Shown here one piece after another: positions 17,839 to 27,156 of a stretch of 64,000 nucleotides of DNA. Source of the stretch: Muribaculaceae bacterium (GTDB taxonomy: Bacteria > Bacteroidota > Bacteroidia > Bacteroidales > Muribaculaceae); NCBI GenBank assembly GCA_009775265.1, contig VSPG01000001.1:1-64000 (forward strand), in the 5' to 3' direction. Every line of letters begins with the position of its first letter. Positions within the stretch are counted from its first letter, which is position 1. The notes below the pieces were generated by a model. That model had not been told where the DNA came from and did not search any database. It was given only the letters and a program-made list of their open reading frames with translations. The position numbers were made by a program, and so were the translations under genes.

Positions 17839-18711
17839 ATGAATGTATTAGTGACCGGCGCTAACGGGCAGCTTGGCTGCTGCATGCGCAATTGCATCAC
17901 AAGAGGCTCAAAAGACAATTACATATTCACCGATGTGACCGAGCTTGACATAACCGATGCTGATGCAGTTCGGCGCATGGTGTGCGAAAACGATATAAAG
18001 GTAATTGTAAACTGCGCGGCATACACCAATGTGGACAAGGCCGAAGACGACGTTGAACTGGCCGAATTGCTCAATGCCGGTGCAGTGCGTATTCTTGCAG
18101 AGGCGTTAAAGGAGAACGACGGCACGCTGGTGCACATCTCTACCGACTATGTTTTCGGCAAAGAACCATATAATGTTCCGTGTCGGGAAGATCAGAAGGG
18201 GACACCCACCGGCGTTTATGGACTCACCAAACTGCATGGCGAGCAGGCTATAGCGGAAAGTGGAGTGAAATCTCTCATATTCCGCACGGCATGGCTCTAT
18301 TCGGAATATGGAAAAAATTTCGTAAAGACCATGCTCAACCTCACTGCGACGAAGCCTCAGCTGAAAGTGGTGTTCGATCAGGTCGGTACCCCGACTTATG
18401 CACAGGACCTCGCCGACGCTATTTTCCATATAATAGAAAGCCGTCAGATGCAAGGTAATGAGGGAATCTACCATTATTCCAATGAGGGAGTGTGCTCGTG
18501 GTACGACTTCACAAAAATGATTGCCGAATATTCCGAGAATGCAGACTGCGACATTCAGCCTTGCCATTCCGACGAGTTTCCCTCAAAGGTTGTGCGCCCG
18601 TCCTATTCGGTGCTTGATAAGACAAAATTCAAGAAGACATTCGGACTTGAAGTCCCTTATTGGACCGACTCTCTTGCCCGCTGTCTGACAAATCTCGAAC
18701 ATAACTGGTGA
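17839..18711 (+). CDS. rfbD: dTDP-4-dehydrorhamnose reductase
   Basis: This 290-residue short-chain dehydrogenase starts MNVLVTGANGQLGCCMRN, the dinucleotide-binding loop, and contains HISTDYVFGKEPYNVPCRED and the catalytic YGLTKLHGEQ (Tyr-x3-Lys). It reduces the 4-keto group to give dTDP-L-rhamnose. It starts 2 bp after rmlC and ends 1 bp before rmlB. Confidence 0.97.
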   Translation: MNVLVTGANGQLGCCMRNCITRGSKDNYIFTDVTELDITDADAVRRMVCENDIKVIVNCAAYTNVDKAEDDVELAELLNAGAVRILAEALKENDGTLVHISTDYVFGKEPYNVPCREDQKGTPTGVYGLTKLHGEQAIAESGVKSLIFRTAWLYSEYGKNFVKTMLNLTATKPQLKVVFDQVGTPTYAQDLADAIFHIIESRQMQGNEGIYHYSNEGVCSWYDFTKMIAEYSENADCDIQPCHSDEFPSKVVRPSYSVLDKTKFKKTFGLEVPYWTDSLARCLTNLEHNW

Positions 18712-18712
18712 T

Positions 18713-19858
18713 ATGGATAATTATAAAAAAAACATACTCATAACCGGCGGTGCCGGGTTTATAGGCAGTCATGTGGTACGGCTGTTTGTCAATAAATACC
18801 CTGAATACAACATTGTAAACCTCGATAAGCTTACCTACGCCGGAAATCTTGCCAACTTAAAGGACATTGAGGATAAGCCGAACTATACGTTTGTAAAAGC
18901 AGACATCGCCGACCTTGACGAGATGCGCCGTATTGTGCGCGGGCACGCTATCGACGGCATAATACACCTCGCTGCCGAAAGTCATGTCGACCGCTCCATT
19001 AAAGATCCGTTCACGTTCGCGCGCACCAACGTCATGGGCACCCTTGCCCTTCTGCAGGCGGCCAAAGAATATTGGGACACATTGCCCGACAAATACGAAG
19101 GCAAGCTGTTCTACCACATATCTACGGACGAAGTGTACGGAGCGCTTGAACTTACACATCCTGAAGGCGTGGAGTCTCCGTTCACCACGGTTGCTTCTTC
19201 GGCAGAGCATCATCATGCGTTCGGCACAGAGTTTTTCCTTGAAACCACCAAATACCAGCCGCATTCGCCCTATTCAGCCTCAAAAGCTTCAAGCGACCAT
19301 TTTGTGCGTGCCTATCACGACACATACGGAATGCCGACACTTGTCACCAACTGCTCCAACAACTACGGTCCGTATCAGTTTCCTGAAAAGCTCATACCGC
19401 TGTTCATAAACAACATCCGCCACGGCAAGCCGCTGCCCGTGTATGGCAAGGGTGAGAATGTGCGTGACTGGCTTTTCGTCGAAGACCATGCGCGAGCCAT
19501 CGACTTAATATTCCACAAAGGTAAAGTAGCCGATACCTACAATATAGGGGGCTTCAACGAGTGGAAGAATATCGACCTTATTAAGGTTATAATAAGAACC
19601 GTCGACCGCCTGCTCGGCAACCCCGAAGGACATAGCGAAAAACTCATCACCTACGTGACCGACCGCGCCGGCCACGACCTTCGCTACGCTATAGATTCGC
19701 GCAAGCTACAGCGCGAGCTCGGATGGGAACCGTCCCTGCAGTTTGAGGAAGGCATTGAGAAAACAGTGCGCTGGTATCTTGAACATCAGGATTGGATGGA
19801 TCATATCACCTCCGGCGCTTACGAGCGCTATTATGAGGAAATGTATTCAGGAAGATAG
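18713..19858 (+). CDS. rfbB: dTDP-glucose 4,6-dehydratase
   Basis: This 381-residue extended SDR enzyme has NILITGGAGFIGSHVVRLF at the N-terminus, ISTDEVYGALELT, and the catalytic YSASKASSDH. It is about 30 residues longer than the E. coli enzyme because of an insertion after the TDEVYG motif, a form I believe is usual in Bacteroidales. The product, dTDP-4-keto-6-deoxyglucose, can go to rhamnose or to the aminotransferase at 2991. An A8 run lies at codons 4-6 in frame. Confidence 0.97.
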   Translation: MDNYKKNILITGGAGFIGSHVVRLFVNKYPEYNIVNLDKLTYAGNLANLKDIEDKPNYTFVKADIADLDEMRRIVRGHAIDGIIHLAAESHVDRSIKDPFTFARTNVMGTLALLQAAKEYWDTLPDKYEGKLFYHISTDEVYGALELTHPEGVESPFTTVASSAEHHHAFGTEFFLETTKYQPHSPYSASKASSDHFVRAYHDTYGMPTLVTNCSNNYGPYQFPEKLIPLFINNIRHGKPLPVYGKGENVRDWLFVEDHARAIDLIFHKGKVADTYNIGGFNEWKNIDLIKVIIRTVDRLLGNPEGHSEKLITYVTDRAGHDLRYAIDSRKLQRELGWEPSLQFEEGIEKTVRWYLEHQDWMDHITSGAYERYYEEMYSGR

Positions 19859-19894
19859 CCGAAACGGCGTCCATATGCTGAACCATTCTTTATG

Positions 19895-19939
19895 CATGGC
19901 TGTTGTATAGTGTAAATCAACACAAATACAACAGCCATG
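19895..19939 (+). repeat. Perfect 14-bp inverted repeat over the rubrerythrin start codon
   Basis: CATGGCTGTTGTAT (19895-19908) and ATACAACAGCCATG (19926-19939) are exact reverse complements separated by 17 bases. The right arm ends with the ATG of the rubrerythrin gene. In mRNA this would bury the start codon in a stem; in DNA it would be a long two-fold operator. No TAnnTTTG element is visible nearby, so the transcription start, and hence which model applies, is unclear. Confidence 0.8.
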
Positions 19940-20530
19940 TCAGATACTAAGAAAACATCTAAAAAAAGCATCAAGGGCACAAAGACCGAACTTAACCTGG
20001 TGAATTCCTATATGTCCGAATCGCAGGCCTACGCCCGCTACACCTATTATGCCTCCCAGGCCGATAAAGAGGAATATTTTCCTATAGGTGAAGTGTTTCG
20101 TGAAACGGCAGCTAACGAATTACGTCATGGGAAAGTGTTTTTCAAATTGCTTGAAGGAGGCACTGTAGATGCCACAATGAGCGTTGATGCCGGCATAATA
20201 GGCACTACGGCCGAGAATCTCGCCATCTCCATTAATGAGGAAGACAAGGAAGGAGTGGAGTTTTATACCCACGCCGCACAAGTGGCCGACGAGGAGGGCT
20301 TTCCTGAAATAGCCGAGCATTTCCGTGCTATCGCAGAAGTGGAAAATACCCATAAAGAGCGCTTCGAAAAATATCTGAAGCAGGTGAAAGACGGTACCGT
20401 ATGGAAACGCGACAAGGCCATAACATGGAAGTGTCTCGTATGCGGATACGAACATGTAGGCACTGAGCCGCCTAAGGTGTGTCCTGCATGCGACCATCCT
20501 TACCAGCACTATATGGCTATGGATATGTAA
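19937..20530 (+). CDS. rbr: Rubrerythrin
   Basis: This 197-residue cytoplasmic protein has the diiron four-helix domain with SESQAYARYTYYA, ETAANELRHGKVFF and AIAEVENTHKERF (Glu and His ligands), followed by a rubredoxin-like domain with CLVCGYEH and CPACDHP binding a second iron. Rubrerythrin reduces hydrogen peroxide in anaerobes. A Lys-rich N-terminal extension of about 12 residues is unusual. The start codon lies in the arm of a perfect dyad (see the repeat), and a strong terminator follows. Confidence 0.96.
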   Translation: MSDTKKTSKKSIKGTKTELNLVNSYMSESQAYARYTYYASQADKEEYFPIGEVFRETAANELRHGKVFFKLLEGGTVDATMSVDAGIIGTTAENLAISINEEDKEGVEFYTHAAQVADEEGFPEIAEHFRAIAEVENTHKERFEKYLKQVKDGTVWKRDKAITWKCLVCGYEHVGTEPPKVCPACDHPYQHYMAMDM

Positions 20531-20543
20531 TCCGTACGCTTAC

Positions 20544-20591
20544 AAAACATCAAAAGGCCGGGCTATTAATAGCCCGGCCTTTTGATGTTTT
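20544..20591 (+). terminator. Strong palindromic terminator after rubrerythrin
   Basis: A 23-bp perfect stem (20544-20566 with 20569-20591) has a two-base loop, begins with AAAA and ends with TTTT. Symmetry lets it act in both directions, though only the plus-strand gene ends here. It begins 14 bp after the rubrerythrin stop. Confidence 0.93.
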
Positions 20592-20744
20592 GTTGCATGC
20601 CCTCCCTCGTAGATTATTGGCTGTCTGTGCGAAAGTTGTAAAACATGTTGTAAAACATATTTTGTATAAGATATTGATATTTAGATATTTGTTGGTTGTT
20701 GCTGCTTTTGTAAATTATTATTCACAAAATTTAAATAGCAAAAG

Positions 20745-20776
20745 TTTCTGTTTGCTGCCTGAATTTAGTAATTTTG
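20745..20776 (+). promoter_or_regulatory. Promoter for ndk
   Basis: TAATTTTG (20769-20776) is an exact -7 element, with TTTC 20 bp upstream as a one-mismatch -33 element. It leaves a leader of about 32 nt and supports the ndk start at 20815 rather than upstream in-frame codons. The leader contains a G7 run at 20787-20793. The rest of the gap from 20592 holds no gene I can see. Confidence 0.65.
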
Positions 20777-20814
20777 AAAGCGATAAGGGGGGGCATAAGG
20801 CTCCCGGTACAAAT

Positions 20815-21276
20815 ATGGAGCAGACACTGGTAATCCTTAAGCCATCATCAATACGTCGTTTCATTGTAGGCGACGTCATCGCCCGTTTTCAGCACAAGGG
20901 TCTCATCATAAGTGGCATCAAAATGATGCAACTTGACGAGGCCATCCTGCGCGAGCACTATGCACATTTGGTCGACCGTCCGTTTTTTCCGGATATATTG
21001 GAATCAATGACGGCAACCCCGGTTATTGTTATGTGTCTTAAAGGCAAGGATGCAGTGGCTGTGGTGAGGACAATGACAGGTACCACCAATTCGCGTAATG
21101 CCGCTCCCGGAACCATAAGGGGTGACTATGCCATGAGCGGTCAGGAAAATATCGTGCATGCTTCCGACAGCCCCGAAAATGCTGCTATAGAACTCAAGCG
21201 TTTTTTCCGTGACGGCGAAATATTTGACTATCTGCCTTGCGCCCTTCGTCTGCTTTATGCTCCGGACGAACTTTAA
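20815..21276 (+). CDS. ndk: Nucleoside diphosphate kinase
   Basis: I start this gene at the ATG at 20815, since MEQTLVILKPSSIRRFIVGD is the usual NDK N-terminus and the promoter lies just upstream; the open frame extends further back without similarity. The 153-residue protein has the catalytic His in NIVHASDSPENAAIE and the nucleotide-binding TNSRNAAPGTIRGDY. It balances cellular nucleoside triphosphates using ATP. The length is normal for the family. Confidence 0.95.
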   Translation: MEQTLVILKPSSIRRFIVGDVIARFQHKGLIISGIKMMQLDEAILREHYAHLVDRPFFPDILESMTATPVIVMCLKGKDAVAVVRTMTGTTNSRNAAPGTIRGDYAMSGQENIVHASDSPENAAIELKRFFRDGEIFDYLPCALRLLYAPDEL

Positions 21277-21303
21277 ACCAACATTAGGAAAAAGTAATAA
21301 TTG

Positions 21304-22284
21304 ATGATTCTCTCTCAAAAGATACAAAACATCACTGCCGGATTAATGCTTGTTATGCTTGGTTGCGCCACAGCGGCCGCGCAGAACTATCAGCTCCCCG
21401 GCCAGCATCGCCTGCAGCACGGCGACCTTCTTGCAAATCAGGAAAATACCGGCGCTCAGGTCGACAATACCACGCGCTATCTTGAAACGTTGTTCAACGA
21501 GGAGGAGGAGCCGGAATTTGACATCTACACAGAAGGCTGGGAAAGCCAGCATGTAAACTGCTATACCGGAATCGATGTTCCGGAAACGGCAGAAATAGAT
21601 GTGTCAAAATTCGCAATGCCAGTTCCAGGATATATTACTTCTCCTTATGGCTATAGGCGTCGTTTCCGCCGCATGCACAAAGGAGTCGACCTTAAAGTAA
21701 ATATCGGCGACACTGTGTACGCGGCTTTTGACGGGCGTGTGCGAATCACAAACTATGAGCGCCGCGGTTATGGCAAATATGTGGTGCTTCGCCACACCAA
21801 TGACCTTGAGACTGTCTATGGCCATCTTTCGGCATTCCTTGTCGAACCTGATCAGTATGTGAAAGCAGGCCAGCCTATTGCTCTCGGAGGCAATACCGGG
21901 CGCTCCACAGGTCCACATCTGCATTTCGAAACGCGTTATATGGGATATGCCATTAATCCATGTGCCATATTCGATTTTGCGAATCAGACAACACACACCG
22001 ACTCTTATACATTCGATAAACATACCTACCAGAACGCACGCAACTTTTCTCCGAAAGCCAATGCGGAGTATGCGCAGGCCTATCGTGCCAAGTACCCCAG
22101 CAAGCCGGCGCCGGCTTCAGCAAAGAGCGGCAAGGGCGGTAGCAAGTCCTATGTGGTACGTAAAGGCGATACGCTCGGACGTATCGCGGCCCGCAACGGC
22201 ACAAAAGTGGCAACCATCTGCAAGTTGAATGGCATATCTTCAAAAAGCACACTGCGTCCGGGGCAGAAACTGCGTTTAAGATAA
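21304..22284 (+). CDS. M23 metallopeptidase with C-terminal LysM domain
   Basis: This exported protein begins with a signal peptide (hydrophobic stretch NITAGLMLVMLGCATAAAQ, probable cleavage after AAA). The peptidase domain, about residues 100-220, shows the zinc ligands HKGVDLK and GPHLHFETR, and YGHLSAF. The C-terminal 45 residues form a LysM repeat (SYVVRKGDTLGRIAARNGTK) that binds peptidoglycan. It likely cleaves peptide cross-links in the periplasm or activates amidases. The TTG at 21301 is in frame, but the ATG at 21304 is the more likely start. Confidence 0.93.
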   Translation: MILSQKIQNITAGLMLVMLGCATAAAQNYQLPGQHRLQHGDLLANQENTGAQVDNTTRYLETLFNEEEEPEFDIYTEGWESQHVNCYTGIDVPETAEIDVSKFAMPVPGYITSPYGYRRRFRRMHKGVDLKVNIGDTVYAAFDGRVRITNYERRGYGKYVVLRHTNDLETVYGHLSAFLVEPDQYVKAGQPIALGGNTGRSTGPHLHFETRYMGYAINPCAIFDFANQTTHTDSYTFDKHTYQNARNFSPKANAEYAQAYRAKYPSKPAPASAKSGKGGSKSYVVRKGDTLGRIAARNGTKVATICKLNGISSKSTLRPGQKLRLR

Positions 22285-22655
22285 AGACCGGGCACAATAT
22301 TTGAAACTTTTACTTGCCGGAACTGACAATTCCGGCAATATTTTTATAGTAATGAAAAAAGAACCAAATTAAGCATTTGCGATTGAATATTGCTGCTTAC
22401 AATGGTGATTCTTTCCTTTGGAATCCATTTGGGGTATTTTGGGTATTGGCTCATATAATTGGCGGTGTGCATGGCAAGATCGGATTCATCTTCGTTGCTT
22501 TGATAGTCTGGCATAGTATCAGTTGCGCAGGATTTTCAGACTGGCTATGGCGAAATAATCGAAGACGATGCGCCGCCGGGTTGTATCCATTAAAAACGGA
22601 CAGGAAAGCAGAACCGCCGTGCCGTATTGTTGTTAATAAGAAAACACTATGCTTT
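22285..22655. other. Intergenic region, M23 peptidase to ndh
   Basis: About 370 bp without a convincing gene. It contains a terminator at 22314-22338. The open frame of the following gene runs back to 22377, but that extension (LNIAAYNGDSF...) has no dehydrogenase similarity. No exact TAnnTTTG element was found; TATTTTGG near 22433 is a one-mismatch candidate. Confidence 0.6.
22314..22345 (+). terminator. Terminator after M23 peptidase gene
   Basis: TTGCCGGAA and TTCCGGCAA form a perfect 9-bp stem around a seven-base loop and are followed by TATTTTTAT. It lies 29 bp after the stop codon. Confidence 0.8.
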
Positions 22656-23936
22656 ATGGATAAAAAACAACGTCTCGTCATTGTGGGAGCCGGATTCGGA
22701 GGGCTTACCCTTGCAAAACGTATCGACCGTCGTAAATATGATGTGGTCATAGTCGACCGCAGGAACTACCATAGCTTTCCCCCGCTGTTCTATCAGGTGG
22801 CGTCGAGCGGTCTTGAACCGGCTAATATAGCATTTCCGATTCGTCGTGAGTTGCGTCGCCGCAGTATGCGCGGCACAAGCTATAATTATGGAAAGGTTAC
22901 TGAAATAGACATGGCGGATAGGGTGGTTGTCACTCAGTACGAGCGCATTTCGTTCGATAAACTCGTTATTGCTGCAGGCACTACCAATAATTTTTTCGGA
23001 ATCCAGGGGTTGGACGAGCATGTGTACACCATGAAGACTGTCCCTGAAGCCATTCGGGCTCGTAATGCCGTGCTTGGACATCTTGAACGCGGGTGCATTG
23101 AAAAGGATGCCCGCAAGCGTCGCGAACTTCTCACATTCGTTGTCATAGGTGGCGGCCCGGCGGGTGTCGAAGTGGCTGGAGCGCTCGGAGAGATGAAGCG
23201 TTATATCGTGCCCAGAGAATATCCCGGTATAGACGGGGATGAAGTGCGAGTCATACTTATCGAAGGCACAGACCGTCTGCTCGGAACAATGAGCGAGGCC
23301 TCAAGCCATGATGCCGCCAAGGCGTTGTCTGAACTGCTTGTCGATGTGCGTCTGGGTGCACGGGTGAAATCGGTTGCCGACGGACGCGTTTTGTTTGCCG
23401 ATGGTAGTGTGCTTGATGCGGACACCGTCTTGTGGACGGCAGGAGTCATCGGTGTTCCTTTCAAACTTTCGGGCACAGACGTCACGGCAGGACGTGGCGG
23501 ACGTTTTGCTGTCGATGAATACAATCGTGTGGAAGGGCTTGACGGTGTATATGCCATAGGAGATATTGCTGCACATACCGATGCACGCTTTCCGGGAGGT
23601 TGTCCGCAGGTTGCCCAACCTGCCATACAGCAGGCCAGGACGCTTGCCCGCAATCTGAATGCTCCGGGCTTTTTCGTGCCGTTCCGTTATCGCGACAAAG
23701 GCAGCATGGCCACAATAGGACGAAACCGCGCGGTTGTCGATATGGGGCGCATGCATGTCAGCCGGTTGCCGGCATGGCTCCTGTGGATGGCAGTTCATCT
23801 TATGAGTCTGATGGGCATGCGCAACCGTCTGATGGTCTTTATAAACTGGTGTGTGAATTATTTCAACTTCGGCTCGCCTCTGCGTGTGCTCATGCGCCCT
23901 TCGAGACTTCCGCTTCCGTCGTTCCGCGACGAGTAG
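22656..23936 (+). CDS. Type II NADH dehydrogenase (NDH-2 family)
   Basis: Starting at the ATG at 22656, the 426-residue protein opens KQRLVIVGAGFGGLTLAKRI (FAD-binding GxGxxG) and has a second dinucleotide fold in FVVIGGGPAGVEVAGALGEM (NADH) and VYAIGDIAA at the FAD ribityl site. The C-terminal 60 residues include a hydrophobic, amphipathic tail with WLLWMAVHLMSLMGM that would associate with the membrane. Such enzymes pass electrons from NADH to quinone without pumping protons. It converges on murF-alr with 1 bp between stop codons. Confidence 0.92.
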   Translation: MDKKQRLVIVGAGFGGLTLAKRIDRRKYDVVIVDRRNYHSFPPLFYQVASSGLEPANIAFPIRRELRRRSMRGTSYNYGKVTEIDMADRVVVTQYERISFDKLVIAAGTTNNFFGIQGLDEHVYTMKTVPEAIRARNAVLGHLERGCIEKDARKRRELLTFVVIGGGPAGVEVAGALGEMKRYIVPREYPGIDGDEVRVILIEGTDRLLGTMSEASSHDAAKALSELLVDVRLGARVKSVADGRVLFADGSVLDADTVLWTAGVIGVPFKLSGTDVTAGRGGRFAVDEYNRVEGLDGVYAIGDIAAHTDARFPGGCPQVAQPAIQQARTLARNLNAPGFFVPFRYRDKGSMATIGRNRAVVDMGRMHVSRLPAWLLWMAVHLMSLMGMRNRLMVFINWCVNYFNFGSPLRVLMRPSRLPLPSFRDE

Positions 23937-23937
23937 G

Positions 23938-26310
23938 TTATTCTCTGAAATATATTCGTCGTACGCGCGGACTTATGGACGTAAGTATCTCGTAAGGTAT
24001 AGTGCCGAGTGTGTCGGAAATCCGTTCTATCGGCAGGGTGGGGCCGAATATCTCTACGCTGTCGCCTATTTCCACTCCCGGTACATCGGTTACATCTATC
24101 ATGCACATATCCATGCAGATGTTGCCTATGGTAGGACATTCCGTTCCGCGCACAATGAAATTTGCAGCTCCTCGGCCGAGGCGTCGGTCTATACCGTCGG
24201 CATATCCTATGGGCAGAGTCGCGACAGTTGATTCTCTATTTAATAAGCCGCGCCGTCCGTAGCCCACAGTTGTGCCCGCAGGATAGCTCCGAAGGGCCAT
24301 TATCGTTGTGGAAAGCGAGGCCACCGGCTTTAACTCCACAGATGTGGCCCCGGGTGGCAAAGGCGATATTCCGTATAGCCCAATCCCGAGACGTCCCATG
24401 TCATAGCTGCTCGAACCATGGCCGAAACGCATCATCCCTGCCGTGTTCAGAATGTGCCTGCGCACAGGTATGCCTAAATGCGACGACAATTGTGTGCTCA
24501 TTCTTTCAAAACTGTCGAGTTGCAGATGTGTGTAGTTGTCCTGGTCGAGGCAGTCGGCGGTTGCGAGATGCGAGAATACAGAGGCCACACGCAGGCGTGG
24601 CAGTTCTTTGAGTGTATCGGCCAAAGCATGTAGCTCGTCGTCGCTGAATCCTATGCGGTGCATGCCCGTGTCGAGTTTTATATGTATCGGCACATTGTTG
24701 CTGTTGGCTTTTTCAGCTTCCGAGGCAATGCGCCTGAGCTCTTTAAGGGAGAATACCGACGGCTCCAGATGGTAGTTGAATATTGCTCTGAAATTAGTGG
24801 TGATGGGATTCATAACCATTATGGGCATGGTTATGCCGGCGTCGCGCAGGCTCACGGCTTCATCTACGACTGCCACGGCGAGATAAGCTGCGCCATGGCT
24901 TTGCAGTGTCTTCGACGCTTCTATGGCTCCGATGCCGTAAGCCGAAGCCTTCACCATGGCGACTATTCCGCTGTTTTTGGGCATCAGCGAGCGGAATATG
25001 TTGAAGTTGTGCACCATTGCGTCGAGATTTATTTCAAGCACGGTATCGTGGGCGGCATTGGCAAGGATATTCTTTACCGTACGCATCTGTTTTGCATCGC
25101 CGCGTAGTAATATTAACTCGCGGTCGAAGTCTACACCCGAAAATCGCTGTGCAAAGTCTTCGGCGTCTGTAGCGAATTCCGAAGCTGTAAGCGGGTCGAA
25201 AACGTCTCGGAACGACGATATTTCGTTTCCCACGCCTATGAAGCGACTGATTCCACGGTGCCGCAGCGTGTCGGCGAGGCTTTGGTACATGGCTTTTATT
25301 TCATCCTGTGTGGCTTCAGGGGCGTGCATAAGATTGCCGGACACAATAGTGGATGTGCGCCCGGCAGTGGCGCGGCGTTCCATAAAGTCGAGAGCAGCGT
25401 CAAGCGATTGCAGGTCGGGCGTGAAGTTGTCGGAAAGCACGAGGCATCCGCCGGTACCTTCGTTTACATCTATGCGTGTCGACACGTCCTTGACGCAGTC
25501 CATGGCTTTGAATTTGGCCTCGTCGGCCTCATACCCGAGTTCGCTCAGTACGGCTGCCGATATTTCAGTTTTACCGCGTGCTTCCACTATTTTTGCCTCC
25601 GGGTATTTTCGGCGTAAGGTGGCAATTGCTGTTGGGTCGCTGTTGTCGCACACTATGGTACTGCAACCTCCGAAAAGATGGCATTTTTCGTCAATTTTTT
25701 GCTCGCGCGAGTCGAATCCGGCATCATGTTCGCCCGTTATGGCCGTCAATACTCCTATCTGCGGGGCAATAATGTCCGCAAGTGTCTGCATTTGCATCGG
25801 CCTGTCGATGCCGGCTTCTATGATGGCTACATTACTGTCCGGATCAATGGCATAAAGGCTTAGCGGGACTCCTATTTGCGAGTTCCACGAACGAGGCGAA
25901 CGCCATGACTCTGACGGAAGGGCGGCATGCAACATTTCCTTTATTTGTGTTTTGCCTCGGCTTCCGGCTATGGCTATTATTGTGCCTCTGTATGCCTTTC
26001 TTGCGGCGGCTCCGAGTTGCCGCAGAGCGGCCATTGTGTCGGGCACAACGAGGAACGTGGCGTCGGGCACGCTACGCATTACCGATGGGACTTCCGATAC
26101 GACGAATGCGCGTACGCCGCGGCGGTACAAGTCTTTGATGTAACGATGACCGTCTCCGCTGTCGGTGCGTAGAGCAATAAAAAGTTGGCCGCGCGAAGGG
26201 TCTACGGCTTTTCGGCTGTCCGTTATCAAAGTATCGATGGTCGGGGCCGACGGGGCTCCTTCTATTCGTGCGCCGATGATTCCGGCGATGTCTTCAAGTG
26301 AGAATTTCAT
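23938..26310 (-). CDS. MurF-Alr fusion: D-Ala-D-Ala adding ligase and alanine racemase
   Basis: This 790-residue protein joins two cell-wall enzymes. Residues 1 to about 420 are a Mur ligase with P-loop IIAIAGSRGKTQIKEM that would add D-Ala-D-Ala to UDP-MurNAc-tripeptide. From about residue 425, VLEINLDAMVHNFNIF starts a fold-type III alanine racemase with the PLP lysine in MVKASAYGIGA and ICMDMCMIDVTDV. The fusion is a known Bacteroidota arrangement. It puts D-Ala production and its use in one chain. The start overlaps the upstream gene's stop by 4 bp. Confidence 0.95.
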   Translation of the reverse strand: MKFSLEDIAGIIGARIEGAPSAPTIDTLITDSRKAVDPSRGQLFIALRTDSGDGHRYIKDLYRRGVRAFVVSEVPSVMRSVPDATFLVVPDTMAALRQLGAAARKAYRGTIIAIAGSRGKTQIKEMLHAALPSESWRSPRSWNSQIGVPLSLYAIDPDSNVAIIEAGIDRPMQMQTLADIIAPQIGVLTAITGEHDAGFDSREQKIDEKCHLFGGCSTIVCDNSDPTAIATLRRKYPEAKIVEARGKTEISAAVLSELGYEADEAKFKAMDCVKDVSTRIDVNEGTGGCLVLSDNFTPDLQSLDAALDFMERRATAGRTSTIVSGNLMHAPEATQDEIKAMYQSLADTLRHRGISRFIGVGNEISSFRDVFDPLTASEFATDAEDFAQRFSGVDFDRELILLRGDAKQMRTVKNILANAAHDTVLEINLDAMVHNFNIFRSLMPKNSGIVAMVKASAYGIGAIEASKTLQSHGAAYLAVAVVDEAVSLRDAGITMPIMVMNPITTNFRAIFNYHLEPSVFSLKELRRIASEAEKANSNNVPIHIKLDTGMHRIGFSDDELHALADTLKELPRLRVASVFSHLATADCLDQDNYTHLQLDSFERMSTQLSSHLGIPVRRHILNTAGMMRFGHGSSSYDMGRLGIGLYGISPLPPGATSVELKPVASLSTTIMALRSYPAGTTVGYGRRGLLNRESTVATLPIGYADGIDRRLGRGAANFIVRGTECPTIGNICMDMCMIDVTDVPGVEIGDSVEIFGPTLPIERISDTLGTIPYEILTSISPRVRRIYFRE

Positions 26311-27152
26311 AGAATTGGAATGGTTGGAAGGTGTGCCGAACGCAAAAAATCGGCGTGACGCAGACGGGCGGTTTCTTTGGTTGCCGGGCTGAAATATGTC
26401 TCGGCGAATTTCTCATATATATAATCTATGGCGGAGTCCGAAGGGTGTTTCATGTCGGACGCATAGTAGCGGTAGTCGCGCAAGTCGTCGCACAGGATTT
26501 CATAAGCGGGAAAATATTCGGCTTCGAGGGACTCCACGGCCATGAGCAATGTTGCTTTGCTGATATTGTTGGCGTGAAGTCCGTCGGCAACATGGCGGAC
26601 CGGACTTACTGTGAATATTGTGCGGATGCCTCTTTCGTCAAGGCGTTTCAGTAGCGGACGCCATAGTGTGGTTATGGCCTCTATGCTCATGCGCTCTCTG
26701 GAAAATTCAGAAGCATGAAGCTTATGGCAGTTGGCCACGATATCGCCGGTTTCGAGCAGGCGGTACGTATATGCCGTACCGAAGGTCACGAACAGCGTGC
26801 ATGCTCCATTCATAGCATCGCACAAAGGGGTGAAAACGCTGTTTATGGCTTCGGTGAGCAGTGCGGAGTCATCCCCATGATAACGCGCTGCGGCAAAAAG
26901 AGCGTGGTATGTCCCTCCGCGACGTGTAAGGTCGTCTGTTCTGAAAAGGCGGCCATCGAGTGCGCGTTCCGCTATTGCGGCCGTAGAGAAGGGGTTGAAC
27001 AGCGGCCCGAGCGGATTGCTCACTACATCGAATCCGTACTCGGCAAGGCGCCGACCCATGTTGTCGGCAAAACAAGAGCCGAGCAGCACTATCCGCTCGT
27101 CTGCCCCGATAGGAGTGCAGCGCATAGGTTCGATTTCAGTTCGGAATTTCAT
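26307..27152 (-). CDS. GSCFA domain protein
   Basis: This 281-residue protein begins FRTEIEPMRCTPIGADERIV and carries the family-defining LLGSCFADNMGRRL, then NPLGPLFNPFSTA and FTVSPVRH. The GSCFA family is related to SGNH-type esterases, and the Ser of GSCFA and the His of SPVRH would fit that catalytic plan. There is no signal peptide. It overlaps murF-alr by 4 bp and follows the PorE-like gene by 4 bp, so a role in envelope sugar or peptidoglycan deacylation is possible but inferred. Confidence 0.88.
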   Translation of the reverse strand: MKFRTEIEPMRCTPIGADERIVLLGSCFADNMGRRLAEYGFDVVSNPLGPLFNPFSTAAIAERALDGRLFRTDDLTRRGGTYHALFAAARYHGDDSALLTEAINSVFTPLCDAMNGACTLFVTFGTAYTYRLLETGDIVANCHKLHASEFSRERMSIEAITTLWRPLLKRLDERGIRTIFTVSPVRHVADGLHANNISKATLLMAVESLEAEYFPAYEILCDDLRDYRYYASDMKHPSDSAIDYIYEKFAETYFSPATKETARLRHADFLRSAHLPTIPIL

Positions 27153-27156
27153 ACGT

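Noticed and set aside
20479..20814. Upstream extension of the ndk frame
   Set aside because: It crosses the rubrerythrin terminator and the ndk promoter and has no NDK similarity.
22377..22655. Upstream extension of the ndh frame
   Set aside because: The FAD-binding domain begins right after the ATG at 22656; the extension has no homology to the family.
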